64,000 bases of DNA from Paraurantiacibacter namhicola (GTDB lineage Bacteria; Pseudomonadota; Alphaproteobacteria; Sphingomonadales; Sphingomonadaceae), in assembly GCF_001687545.1 (NCBI RefSeq), contig NZ_CP016545.1, positions 372,001-436,000 of the forward strand, written 5' to 3'. The position numbers were made by a program, and so were the translations under genes. Positions 16,213 to 24,520 of this stretch are shown piece after piece. The notes under the pieces were generated by a model that searched no databases, was not told the DNA's origin, and saw only the letters and a list, made by a program, of their open reading frames with translations. The stretch's first letter is position 1. Every line of letters begins with the position of its first letter.

Positions 16213-17361
16213 TTGCAGAACGAAACCGGAGGCGGCTTTCTGGCGCGCCTGCGGAGCTGGTTCCCGGATCGCGAATTTTTCATGCGGTCTAACGGGCAGG
16301 TCCGTTTCATCACGATTACCACGAAGATGCAGATGACCGCTGCCGGCGCGGCCTGTGCCGCGCTGCTGGTTTGGGGCGTGTCCGTGGTGGGTGCGGGCGT
16401 CATGCAATACAGCGCCCAGGCCGAACGGATGGCCCTGCTGGACCGCGAAGCGAAGGTGGAAGACGCGCAGACGCGGCTCGACGCCTATAGCGACGACCTG
16501 GATTCCGTGGCCGACGAGCTCGAGACGCGGCAGGACTTCCTTGAAGACATGCTGCCCATGCTGCCGGAAGACGTGCGCGAAGGCGAAACGGTAACCGATA
16601 GCGAAAGCGAAACCGCCGCCACCGTGCAGAAGGTGTCCGCCAGCTTCCCCGAGGCAGCCCGCCTGGCCCAGATCGAGCGCCGCCAGATCGCGCTGGCCGA
16701 ACGCATGACCCGCTTTGCGGACCGCCGCGCAGCCCGCGCCGAGAAGGCGATTCGCAAGCTGGGCCTCAACCCCGACGCCATGCTCGCCAATTCGCGCGAT
16801 GCCATGGGTGGTCCTTTCGAGGCGCTGGGCAAGAGCATCGACCCGCGCTTCCAGCGCCTGGGCGCAAGCCTTGCCCGCATGGACGCGCTGGAGCGCGGCC
16901 TGGCCGGCATTCCGCAGGTCATGCCGGCGGATATCAACATGATCTCCAGCGGCTTTGGCTATCGCCGCGATCCGTTCAACGGTTCGGGCGCCATGCATAG
17001 CGGCCTGGACTTCAAGGGCCCCGTGGGCGCCCCGATCCACGCCGCAGCCGCCGGCAAGGTGACCTTCGTCGGTTACAAGGGCGGATACGGCAAGACGGTG
17101 GAAATCACCCACGGCAACGGCATGATGACCCGCTACGCCCACATGTCGCGTTACAACGCCAAGGTCGGTCAGAAAGTCGACGCCGGCAGCGTCATCGGCG
17201 CCATCGGTTCCACCGGGCGCTCCACCGGCCCGCACCTGCACTTCGAAGTGCGCATCAACAATCGTGCGGTCAATCCGCGCCCGTTCCTGGAGACGGCCCC
17301 GAATGTTCTCGAAGAAGCCCGACGCCCCGCTTCCACCGCAAAGGAAAAGAAACGTGGCTAA
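16213..17361 (+). CDS. M23 family peptidoglycan DD-endopeptidase, membrane-anchored
   Basis: 382 residues from a TTG start. A cytosolic stretch of about 40 residues, one transmembrane helix (AAGAACAALLVWGVSVVGAGV, 41-61) and a coiled coil (about 70-200) precede a complete LytM domain (about 240-355). Zinc ligands are present: H and D in GAMHSGLDFKGPVG, and the H-x-H in STGPHLHFEVRINN. It should cleave peptide cross-links in the periplasm. The last 59 bp overlap the start of the bactofilin gene in another frame. Bactofilin/M23 pairs are known to control local cell-wall growth and cell shape, which is the likely role here. Confidence 0.92.
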   Translation: MQNETGGGFLARLRSWFPDREFFMRSNGQVRFITITTKMQMTAAGAACAALLVWGVSVVGAGVMQYSAQAERMALLDREAKVEDAQTRLDAYSDDLDSVADELETRQDFLEDMLPMLPEDVREGETVTDSESETAATVQKVSASFPEAARLAQIERRQIALAERMTRFADRRAARAEKAIRKLGLNPDAMLANSRDAMGGPFEALGKSIDPRFQRLGASLARMDALERGLAGIPQVMPADINMISSGFGYRRDPFNGSGAMHSGLDFKGPVGAPIHAAAAGKVTFVGYKGGYGKTVEITHGNGMMTRYAHMSRYNAKVGQKVDAGSVIGAIGSTGRSTGPHLHFEVRINNRAVNPRPFLETAPNVLEEARRPASTAKEKKRG

Positions 17362-17761
17362 TCCCGGCTCGACCTTCTCCGTCCTCGGCCCGGACGTTTC
17401 GATCACCGGCGACATTTCCGCCAATGCCGACCTGCATGTCGATGGCAAGGTGCATGGCGACATCACCTGCAAGGCCATCGTGCAGGGCGAGGAAAGCGTC
17501 ATCAACGGTTCGATCGAGGCGGAAAGCGCCCGCATCTCCGGCACTGTGAAGGGCACGATCTCCGCTCGCGAACTCGTCGTGCTGCGCAGCGCCCGCATCG
17601 AGGGCGACGTGCGTTACGAAGCGCTGACCGTGGAACAGGGCGCGCATATCGAAGGTCGCTTCTCGCACGGCGAGGCCCGCGCATCCACGCAGGGCGCCAA
17701 GCCCGCAGCCAAGCAGAACGGCAATGATGGCGGGGAACCGGTGCTGACCGTCGCGAACTGA
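17303..17761 (+). CDS. Bactofilin (polymer-forming cytoskeletal protein)
   Basis: 152 residues with the start at 17303 (MFSKKPDAPLPPQRKR, a common bactofilin opening). The alternative GTG at 17354 has AAGGAA 7 nt upstream and would give a 135-residue form; I cannot exclude it. The core (about 38-135) is a right-handed beta helix with short repeats: VSITGDISANADLHVDGKV, then GSIEAESARISGTVKGTI, then SARIEGDVRYEALTVEQG. The C-terminus is unstructured. Bactofilins form membrane-associated filaments that place cell-wall enzymes; the overlap with the M23 gene supports direct partnership. A strong terminator follows. Confidence 0.93.
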   Translation: MFSKKPDAPLPPQRKRNVANPGSTFSVLGPDVSITGDISANADLHVDGKVHGDITCKAIVQGEESVINGSIEAESARISGTVKGTISARELVVLRSARIEGDVRYEALTVEQGAHIEGRFSHGEARASTQGAKPAAKQNGNDGGEPVLTVAN

Positions 17762-17793
17762 TCGCGCGCTTCGCCTGACAGGGCAGGAAAACA

Positions 17794-17830
17794 AAAAGGG
17801 CCGCTACCCGGATCGGGAAGCGGCCCTTTT
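17794..17830. terminator. Strong bidirectional intrinsic terminator
   Basis: AAAAGGGCCGCT (17794-17805) pairs with AGCGGCCCTTTT (17819-17830) across a 13-base loop that itself contains CCCG/CGGG. T-runs lie on both strands. It separates the convergent bactofilin and TrcR genes and should stop transcription from both sides. Confidence 0.9.
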
Positions 17831-17862
17831 GCTATCTATCGGCCATCGCTGGCCGGAGGAGG

Positions 17863-18609
17863 TCAGCCTTCGTTCGTCTCGCCGTCTTCGGCAGCGCGCT
17901 TGGCGGTCAGCCATGCTTCGGCTTCGGCTTCCTGCGCGGCCTGCGCAGCAGCCTTGGCGGCTTCCTCGCGCTCGGCCTTCAGTTCCTCGATCAGCGCGGC
18001 CTTGTCGTCACGCGGCTGGACGGGAGCCTCTTCGACCACCTCTTCGCCTTCGACCGGCTCGGGCGCGTTGGCGGCGGCCTTCTTCGCGGCCTTGGCCACG
18101 GCGGCGTCCAGCTCGCGCTGGCTGCACAGGCCCAGGGTCACCGGATCCTTGGGCTGGATGTTCTGGATGTTCCAGTGCGTGCGTTCGCGGATGGCGTTGA
18201 TCGTGTTGCGCGTGGTGCCGATCAGCTTGCCGACCTGCGCGTCGGAAATTTCCGGGTGGTTGCGCAGCAGCCATGCGATGCCGTCCGGCTTGTCCTGGCG
18301 CTTGGACACCGGCGTGTAGCGCGGGCCCTTGGTGCGGCTGACATCGACCGGGGCGCGCTGCATGACCAGCGCATATTCCGGGTCCTTCTCGCCCTTTTCG
18401 ATTTCGGCATGGGTCAGCTCGCCGGAATGCACCGGATCGCGGCCGGTATATTTGGAGCCTGCCAGGTCGTCCGCCATGGCCTGCACTTCCAGGATGTGGA
18501 GGCCGCAGAAATCGGCGATCTGGGTGAAGCCCAATGCGGTGTTGTCGATCAGCCAGCTGGCTGTCGCATGGGGCATGAGGGGAGTGGGCTGGTTAGTGGA
18601 CTGGGCCAC
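17863..18609 (-). CDS. trcR: Cell-cycle transcriptional regulator TrcR (DUF1013)
   Basis: 248 residues. The N-terminal two thirds (MPHATASWLIDNTALGFTQI through THWNIQNIQPKDPVTLGLC) is the highly conserved DUF1013/TrcR region, confined to alphaproteobacteria. It has two helix-turn-helix-like parts: NTALGFTQIADFCGLHILEV and ISDAQVGKLIGTTRNTINAI. In Caulobacter the family has been linked to cell-cycle transcription control. The C-terminal 85 residues are a variable Ala/Glu/Lys coiled coil. Monocistronic by its position between a terminator and the separately placed oxidoreductase gene (122 bp upstream). Confidence 0.92.
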   Translation of the reverse strand: MAQSTNQPTPLMPHATASWLIDNTALGFTQIADFCGLHILEVQAMADDLAGSKYTGRDPVHSGELTHAEIEKGEKDPEYALVMQRAPVDVSRTKGPRYTPVSKRQDKPDGIAWLLRNHPEISDAQVGKLIGTTRNTINAIRERTHWNIQNIQPKDPVTLGLCSQRELDAAVAKAAKKAAANAPEPVEGEEVVEEAPVQPRDDKAALIEELKAEREEAAKAAAQAAQEAEAEAWLTAKRAAEDGETNEG

Positions 18610-18731
18610 ATGATTTCTCCGCTGAAATTAAAAGGGCCGCCCCTTGCGGAGCGGCCGTTGCATGCCCGATGTAAGCGCATTCGCCCCGCGCGGCAAGAAA
18701 AAGCGCAAGCGGGGCCGCGTTTGCCGCATGC

Positions 18732-19757
18732 TTAGCCCGCTGCGCCATCGCCCACGGCCAGCACGATCTTGCCGATGTGATCGCCCGCCTCCATCCGCGC
18801 ATGGGCGGCGGCGGCGTCTGCCAGCGGGAATGTGCGGTCCATCACCGGGCGCAGCTCCCCTTCGGCCACCATCGGCCAGGCGTTCTGCGCGATATCCTGC
18901 GCCAGCAACTGCTTGAAGACATCGGGCCGCGCGCGCAGCGTGGACCCGGTCAGCACGTGGCGCTTCATCATCACCTTGGCCATGTTGACCTGCGCCTGCG
19001 CCCCGCCCAGCACGGCGATGGTGACCAGCCGGCCGTCCGGCGCCATGCAATCGAGGTTGCGCTGCGTATATTCGCCCGCGACCATGTCCAGCACCACGTC
19101 CGCGCCTGTCCCGCCGGTATGTTCCAGCACGCGCGCGCCGAAATCCTCCGCCTTGTAATTGATCGCCAGGTCCGCGCCGACGTCGCGCGCGGCGTCGCAC
19201 TTCGCCTCGCTGCCGCAGGTGACGATCACCGTCAGCCCTAGCAGCTTGCCCAGCCGCGTCGCCATGGTGCCGATCCCGCTCGTCCCGCCATGCACCAGCA
19301 GCACCTCGCCATCGCGCGCGAAACCGCGCTGGAAGACGTTATGCCATACGGTAAACAGCGTTTCGGGCAGGGCCGCAGCCTCTGCCAGCGAGAGGCCCTG
19401 CGGCACTGGCAGGCACTGCCCGGCCTTTGCGCAGCAATACTGCGCATAGCCGCCGCCCGGAACCAGCGCGCAGACCTGTTGCCCCAGCATCTCTGCCGCC
19501 ACCCCATCGCCCAGCGCCACGACGTCACCGGAGATTTCCAGCCCCGGCGTCTCGGGCGCACCGGGCGGAGGGGGATAAAGGCCGAGGCGCTGGAATACGT
19601 CCGGCCGGTTCACACCGGCATGGCTGACGCGGACCAGCACTTCGCCCGGCCCCGGCTGCGGCACGGGCAGCTCATGCAGCTGCAACTGCTCCGGCCCGCC
19701 CGGCTGCGCGATGCGGATTGCCTGCATGGTTTCCGGAATGGCCGATGCCTCGTCCAA
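18732..19757 (-). CDS. NAD(P)H-quinone oxidoreductase, zinc-free medium-chain dehydrogenase (PIG3/TED2-like)
   Basis: 341 residues from TTG 19757; ATG 19727 ten codons later is the alternative. The TTG has a G-run about 6 nt upstream, and homologues commonly carry a short leader before M-x-A-I, so TTG is favoured moderately. GroES-like domain: SHAGVNRPDVFQRLGLYPPP and PGLEISGDVVALGDG. Rossmann domain: LVHGGTSGIGTMATRLGKLL. No structural-zinc cysteine cluster is present, placing it among the quinone oxidoreductases (QOR/PIG3/TED2). It reduces small quinones or alkenal-type electrophiles with NADPH; physiological substrate unknown. Transcribed toward trcR. Confidence 0.88.
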   Translation of the reverse strand: MDEASAIPETMQAIRIAQPGGPEQLQLHELPVPQPGPGEVLVRVSHAGVNRPDVFQRLGLYPPPPGAPETPGLEISGDVVALGDGVAAEMLGQQVCALVPGGGYAQYCCAKAGQCLPVPQGLSLAEAAALPETLFTVWHNVFQRGFARDGEVLLVHGGTSGIGTMATRLGKLLGLTVIVTCGSEAKCDAARDVGADLAINYKAEDFGARVLEHTGGTGADVVLDMVAGEYTQRNLDCMAPDGRLVTIAVLGGAQAQVNMAKVMMKRHVLTGSTLRARPDVFKQLLAQDIAQNAWPMVAEGELRPVMDRTFPLADAAAAHARMEAGDHIGKIVLAVGDGAAG

Positions 19758-19873
19758 CGTTACCCCCCTGTCACGTTGCTCTGTCACGTTGCTGTGGCCC
19801 CTTCGCCACGCCTGTTGGCGTAGTGATAGCGCCCGTTGACAGCAAGCGCCAAGCGCAGGACACTGGCTGCGCA

Positions 19874-20092
19874 ATGGACCAAGACGACCTCCCGCGGGCG
19901 CGCCAGGATGCGGCCGACCAGCTCTCGAAAGAGGATCTGGACAGCTATTCGCAGGAAGAGCTGCTGGAGAGGGTTGCACTGCTTGAAGCGGAAATCGCGC
20001 GGGTGAAGGCGCAGCATGCGCGGGCCGCGGACCACCGCAAGGCGGCCGATGCGCTGTTTGGTTCCCCGCCCCAATCCGGGCAGGCCGGCTGA
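19874..20092 (+). CDS. DUF1192 family small protein
   Basis: 72 residues. The opening MDQDDLPRARQDAA and the central DLDSYSQEELLERVALLEAEI followed by ADHRKAADALFG match DUF1192, a family of about 60-70 residues conserved in alphaproteobacteria with no assigned function. Residues 22-50 form a short predicted coiled coil. The ATG at 19874 is chosen because it gives the family's normal N-terminus; the frame is open further upstream without homology. It lies divergent from the quinone oxidoreductase gene and 164 bp before clpA. Confidence 0.85.
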   Translation: MDQDDLPRARQDAADQLSKEDLDSYSQEELLERVALLEAEIARVKAQHARAADHRKAADALFGSPPQSGQAG

Positions 20093-20256
20093 GCCATGCC
20101 GACCCAATCCGCCCGCACCTGTAAATCGCGCGGCGGCTTCCTATATTCCCTGCAACAGGGACCCGCCGGCAGCCAGCCGTTTGCCGTGCGTTCAGTTTCC
20201 CGCCTTACCCTGCCGTTCCCGGACCATGCCGGACGCGGCCGAATAACGGATAGACC

Positions 20257-22656
20257 ATGCCAAGTTTTGCCCAGAGCCTAGAGAAGACCCTCCACACCGC
20301 GATGCAGCTCGCCAGCGATCGCACGCATGAATACGCCACGCTGGAGCACCTGCTGCTGGCGCTGGTGGACGATAGCGATGCGGCCGAGGTGATGAATGCC
20401 TGCGGTGTCGACCTCGATGAGCTGGGCCTGGCGGTGCAGCAATATCTCGACCAGGAATTCAAGAAGCTGGAGGGTGAGCCGGAAAGCGATCCGCAGCCCA
20501 CGGCCGGCTTCCAGCGCGTGATCCAGCGCGCCATCCTGCACGTGCAGGCCAGCGGCAAGGACGTGGTGACGGGCGCCAATGTACTGGTCGCCCTGTTCTC
20601 CGAACGCGACAGCTATGCCGTCTATTTCCTGCAGCAGCAGGATATGAGCCGGCTGGATGCGGTCAGCTTCATCAGCCACGGCATCGCCAAGAACGGCAGC
20701 AGTGAAGCCCGCCCGCCCGAAGGCGCGGAGGGGGCCGAGGACGGCGATACCAAGCCCGGCGGCAAGAAGAAGGAAACCGCGCTCGACCAGTTCACCGTCA
20801 ACCTCAACAAGAAGGCGCAGGACGGCAAGGTCGACCCGCTGATCGGCCGCAATGCCGAGGTTGACCGCACGGTCCAGATCCTGTGCCGCCGGTCCAAGAA
20901 CAACCCGCTGTATGTGGGCGATCCCGGCGTGGGCAAGACGGCGATTGCCGAGGGCCTGGCGCGCAAGATCGTGGAAGGCGACGTGCCCGAAGTGCTGAAC
21001 GATGCGGTCATCTACTCGCTCGACATGGGCGCGCTGCTGGCCGGTACGCGCTATCGCGGCGATTTCGAGGAGCGGCTGAAGCAGGTCGTTTCCGAACTGG
21101 AAAAGATGCCCGACGCGGTGCTGTTCATCGACGAGATCCACACGGTGATCGGCGCAGGGGCCACCAGCGGCGGGGCCATGGATGCTTCCAACCTTCTGAA
21201 GCCCGCCCTGTCCGGCGGGACGATCCGCTGCATCGGTTCGACCACTTACAAGGAATTCCGCAATCACTTCGAGAAGGACCGGGCCCTGCTGCGCCGGTTC
21301 CAGAAGATCGACGTGAACGAGCCCACGGTGGAAGACACGATCAAGATCCTCAAGGGCCTGCGCAGCGCCTTCGAGGAGCATCACAAGGTGCGCTACACGC
21401 CCGACGCCATCAAGACGGCGGTGGAAATGAGCGCGCGTTATATCAATGACCGCAAGCTGCCGGACAAGGCGATCGACGTGATCGACGAGGTCGGCGCGAT
21501 GCAGATGCTGGTCCCACCCAGCCGGCGCCGCAAGACCATCACGGCCAAGGAAATCGAGAAGGTGATCGCTACCATGGCGCGCATCCCCCCGAAATCCGTC
21601 AGCAAGGATGATAAGGCCGCGCTCGGCAGCCTGGAGAAGGACCTGAAGCGCGTCGTGTTCGGGCAGGACCTGGCGATCGAGAAGCTCTCGACCGCGATGA
21701 AGCTGTCGCGCGCGGGCCTCCGCGATCCGGAGAAGCCCATCGGCAGCTTCCTGTTCAGCGGCCCGACCGGCGTCGGCAAGACCGAAGTCGCCCGCCAGCT
21801 TGCCTCCATCATGGGGATCGAGCTGAAGCGCTTCGATATGTCGGAATATATGGAGCGTCACAGCGTCTCCCGCCTGATCGGCGCGCCTCCGGGCTATGTC
21901 GGTTACGACCAGGGCGGCCTGCTGACCGATGCCATCGACCAGAACCCGCACTGCGTGCTGCTGCTGGACGAGATCGAGAAGGCCCATCCGGACCTGTTCA
22001 ACATCCTGCTGCAGGTGATGGATAACGGCCGCCTGACGGACCATCACGGCAAGACGGTGGACTTCCGCAACGTGGTGCTGGTCATGACGACCAATGCCGG
22101 CGCGTCCGACATGGCGAAACAGGGCATCGGCTTTGGCGACGTGTCGAAGGAAGATGCCAGCGAGGAAGCCGTGAAGCGCATGTTCACGCCGGAGTTTCGC
22201 AACCGCCTCGATGCCATCGTGCCGTTCGGTTACCTCGGCACGGGCACGATCAGCCGCGTGGTGGACAAGTTCATCCTGCAGCTGGAACTGCAGCTGGCCG
22301 ACCAGAACGTGCACATCCAGTTCGACGGCGATGCGCGCGAATGGCTGGGCAAGCGCGGTTACGACCGCCTCTATGGCGCGCGCCCGATGGACCGCCTGAT
22401 CCAGGAAAAGGTGAAACAGCCGCTGGCCGAGGAACTGCTGTTCGGCAAATTGTCCGGCGGCGGCGAGGTGCAGGTGAGCGTGAAGGACGACAAGCTCGCC
22501 TTCGAACTCGCCCCGGCCCCGCCCAAGTCCAAGGCCAAGAAAGCCAAAAAGAAGCCAGCCGCCAAGAAGAAGGCCCCTTCAAAGGATAAGCCCAAGGATA
22601 CGCCCGACACGTCCGGCGCGGATGCCTCGGGGGACGACGGCTCCGGCGACAGCTGA
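20257..22656 (+). CDS. clpA: ATP-dependent Clp protease ATP-binding subunit ClpA
   Basis: 799 residues. ClpA unfolds substrates and feeds them to ClpP. It contains a Clp-N double repeat (1-145), a first AAA+ module with Walker A GDPGVGKT near 222-229 and Walker B VLFIDEIH, and a second module with GPTGVGKT near 502-509 and VLLLDEIEKAHPD. HLLLALVDDSDAAEVMNACG is typical of ClpA rather than ClpB, and the long ClpB middle coiled coil is absent. The protein is longer than usual because of a roughly 45-residue Lys/Ala-rich tail (KAKKAKKKPAAKKK and on). Unlike in many bacteria, no clpS lies upstream: the 164-bp spacer encodes nothing recognisable. Confidence 0.96.
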   Translation: MPSFAQSLEKTLHTAMQLASDRTHEYATLEHLLLALVDDSDAAEVMNACGVDLDELGLAVQQYLDQEFKKLEGEPESDPQPTAGFQRVIQRAILHVQASGKDVVTGANVLVALFSERDSYAVYFLQQQDMSRLDAVSFISHGIAKNGSSEARPPEGAEGAEDGDTKPGGKKKETALDQFTVNLNKKAQDGKVDPLIGRNAEVDRTVQILCRRSKNNPLYVGDPGVGKTAIAEGLARKIVEGDVPEVLNDAVIYSLDMGALLAGTRYRGDFEERLKQVVSELEKMPDAVLFIDEIHTVIGAGATSGGAMDASNLLKPALSGGTIRCIGSTTYKEFRNHFEKDRALLRRFQKIDVNEPTVEDTIKILKGLRSAFEEHHKVRYTPDAIKTAVEMSARYINDRKLPDKAIDVIDEVGAMQMLVPPSRRRKTITAKEIEKVIATMARIPPKSVSKDDKAALGSLEKDLKRVVFGQDLAIEKLSTAMKLSRAGLRDPEKPIGSFLFSGPTGVGKTEVARQLASIMGIELKRFDMSEYMERHSVSRLIGAPPGYVGYDQGGLLTDAIDQNPHCVLLLDEIEKAHPDLFNILLQVMDNGRLTDHHGKTVDFRNVVLVMTTNAGASDMAKQGIGFGDVSKEDASEEAVKRMFTPEFRNRLDAIVPFGYLGTGTISRVVDKFILQLELQLADQNVHIQFDGDAREWLGKRGYDRLYGARPMDRLIQEKVKQPLAEELLFGKLSGGGEVQVSVKDDKLAFELAPAPPKSKAKKAKKKPAAKKKAPSKDKPKDTPDTSGADASGDDGSGDS

Positions 22657-22689
22657 TCGCTTGAGCGGCAAAATGGTTTGAACACGCGG

Positions 22690-22720
22690 CGGGCGGGTGC
22701 ATGATGCATCCGCCCGTTTT
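22690..22720 (+). terminator. Intrinsic terminator after clpA
   Basis: CGGGCGGGTGCAT (22690-22702) pairs with ATGCATCCGCCCG (22704-22716) with one G-U pair, followed by TTTT. The inner pairs must open to form a loop. It lies 34 bp after the clpA stop and 17 bp before the M1 peptidase start, insulating the two genes. Confidence 0.85.
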
Positions 22721-22737
22721 GCTTTGGGGGAACATGC

Positions 22738-24468
22738 ATGCGCCAGCCACTCAGGATCACACTACTCGCCGGCCTGGCCGCCGCCATGCCGATGGGCATG
22801 TCTGCCGCGCAGGACACGGCTGAGGCGCAGGCGGAGCCGATACGCACGCTGGTTTCCGGTACGCCGCTGACCAGCGAGCAGGCCAAGCTGGTCCCGCTGA
22901 AACTGGACCTGAAGATCTGGGTGATGCCGGAGACGACCAGCATTCGCGGGCTGGCCGATTACACATTCGCCGCAAACGGGACCCCGAAGCGGGTCGAGCT
23001 GGAGCTGGATGAGCGGCTGGCCGTCTCGCAGGTGATGGTGGGCGGCATGCAGATCGCGCCGGGCAGCTTCACCCACGCAGACGGGCTGCTGTCGATCGAA
23101 TTGCCAGAGAGCCGCCGCGATCCGCGCCGCTATTCGGTGCAGATCCAATACGAAGGCGTTCCGCGAGAGGCGCCGCGGGCGCCCTGGGACGGCGGCTTCG
23201 TCTGGTCGCAGACGCCCGATGGCCAGCCTTGGATCGCCACCGCCATGCAGGGCCATGGATGCGACCTGCTGTATCCCTGCATCGACCATTCGACGAAGGA
23301 GATTGCCGAGGTGGAGAGCACGATCTTCGTGCCATCCGACAGCAACCTCTATGCCGCGGGCAATGGCAGGCTGCTGGGCGAGGAGACCGCCGGCGAGTGG
23401 CGCGGGTATCGCTGGCTGGCCAAGCACCCGAACATCTACGCGATGGCGCTGAACATCGGGCCTTACGAGGTGCTGGAGCGCACACATCGCGGCCCGTCGG
23501 GGCAGGACATCCCGCTGGTGTTCTATCACCTGCCGGGCGACGGAGAGAATGCCGGGCGCCTGCTGGACGAGCTGGCGCTTTACATCGACTGGTTCGAGCG
23601 CCGCATCGGCCCCTATCCCTTCGCGGACGAGAAAGCGGGCGTCGTCCACACGCCGCACCTGGGCATGGAGCACCAGACCATCAACGCCTACGGCAATGGC
23701 TACAAGCGCGGAGTCATGCCTTACGACTGGCTGCTGTTCCACGAATTCGCGCATGAATGGTTCGCCAACCAGCTGACCCATCGCAGCAATGCGGACATGT
23801 GGCTTCACGAGGGCACGGGCAGCTACATGGAGGCGCTGTACCTGCGCGATATTGCGGGCGAGCATGCCTATCACGCCAAGATGGCGGGCGCGCGCAATAT
23901 CATCCGCAACCAGGTGCCCGTCGCGCCGCGCGATCATGTGCGATCAGACGCATATCTGGACGATGCCGGCTGGGGCAGCGACATCTATGCCAAGGGCAGC
24001 TGGGTGCTGCACACGCTGCGCGAGCTGATCGGGGACGATGCCTTCTTCCGCAGCATGACGCTGCTGGTTTACGACACCTTCGATCCGCAGCCGGGCCGGT
24101 TCATGCCGGTCCTGCGCGACACGGACGACCTGTTGCAGATTGCGGAAGAAGAATCGGGCCTGGAGCTCGGCTGGTTCTTCGAGGTCTACCTGCGCCAGGC
24201 CGCCCTGCCGGACCTCGTCGCGACGCGCGATGGCGGCACGCTGGCGCTGGAATGGCGCGATGTGGGCAATGTCGAATTCGCCATGCCGGTGGAAGTGATG
24301 GTGGACGGCCAGCTGATGCGCGCCGAGTTCACGGGCAACCGCGCGGTGCTCGAAATCGGGGAGGACGCGCAGATCGTCACGCTGGACCCGCAATCGAAGA
24401 TCCTGCGCCGCGATCCGAATATCGAAGCCTACCAGGCGCAGCAGGCCAGGGCGCGTGCCGGGACATAG
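22738..24468 (+). CDS. M1 family zinc metallopeptidase, exported
   Basis: 576 residues. A signal peptide (ITLLAGLAAAMPMGMSAAQ) precedes an N-terminal beta domain and a thermolysin-like domain. The zinc site is complete: HEFAH at 335-339 and the third ligand Glu358 in WLHEGTGSYMEA, giving HExxH-x18-E. The exopeptidase motif before it reads GMEHQTINAYG, a variant of the G-x-M-E-N of aminopeptidases, with His instead of Asn. The large C-terminal ERAP1-like domain is missing, so this is a short M1 form, probably periplasmic. A G-run lies 7 nt upstream of the chosen ATG. The stop codon is inside a tandem 13-bp repeat. Confidence 0.9.
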   Translation: MRQPLRITLLAGLAAAMPMGMSAAQDTAEAQAEPIRTLVSGTPLTSEQAKLVPLKLDLKIWVMPETTSIRGLADYTFAANGTPKRVELELDERLAVSQVMVGGMQIAPGSFTHADGLLSIELPESRRDPRRYSVQIQYEGVPREAPRAPWDGGFVWSQTPDGQPWIATAMQGHGCDLLYPCIDHSTKEIAEVESTIFVPSDSNLYAAGNGRLLGEETAGEWRGYRWLAKHPNIYAMALNIGPYEVLERTHRGPSGQDIPLVFYHLPGDGENAGRLLDELALYIDWFERRIGPYPFADEKAGVVHTPHLGMEHQTINAYGNGYKRGVMPYDWLLFHEFAHEWFANQLTHRSNADMWLHEGTGSYMEALYLRDIAGEHAYHAKMAGARNIIRNQVPVAPRDHVRSDAYLDDAGWGSDIYAKGSWVLHTLRELIGDDAFFRSMTLLVYDTFDPQPGRFMPVLRDTDDLLQIAEEESGLELGWFFEVYLRQAALPDLVATRDGGTLALEWRDVGNVEFAMPVEVMVDGQLMRAEFTGNRAVLEIGEDAQIVTLDPQSKILRRDPNIEAYQAQQARARAGT

Positions 24469-24495
24469 GGCCGGGACATAGGGCCGGAACATAAG
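24457..24495 (+). repeat. Three tandem 13-bp repeats spanning the M1 peptidase stop codon
   Basis: GCCGGGACATAGG at 24457-24469 and 24470-24482 are identical; GCCGGAACATAAG at 24483-24495 is a degenerate third copy. The TAG of the peptidase gene lies in the first unit, and 13 is not a multiple of 3, so gain or loss would not lengthen the frame past the next stop. Looks like replication slippage; it extends to 25 bp before the exonuclease gene. Confidence 0.7.
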
Positions 24496-24520
24496 CGCGC
24501 CATCGCGGCTTTATCCCGCA

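Noticed and set aside
20096-20281. Small open frame between the DUF1192 gene and clpA
   Set aside because: Arg/Pro-rich without family signature, overlaps the clpA start and lies where a promoter is expected.
20278-22314. 678-codon open frame antisense to clpA
   Set aside because: Fully covered by ClpA; no recognisable domain and composition typical of a mirrored high-GC gene.
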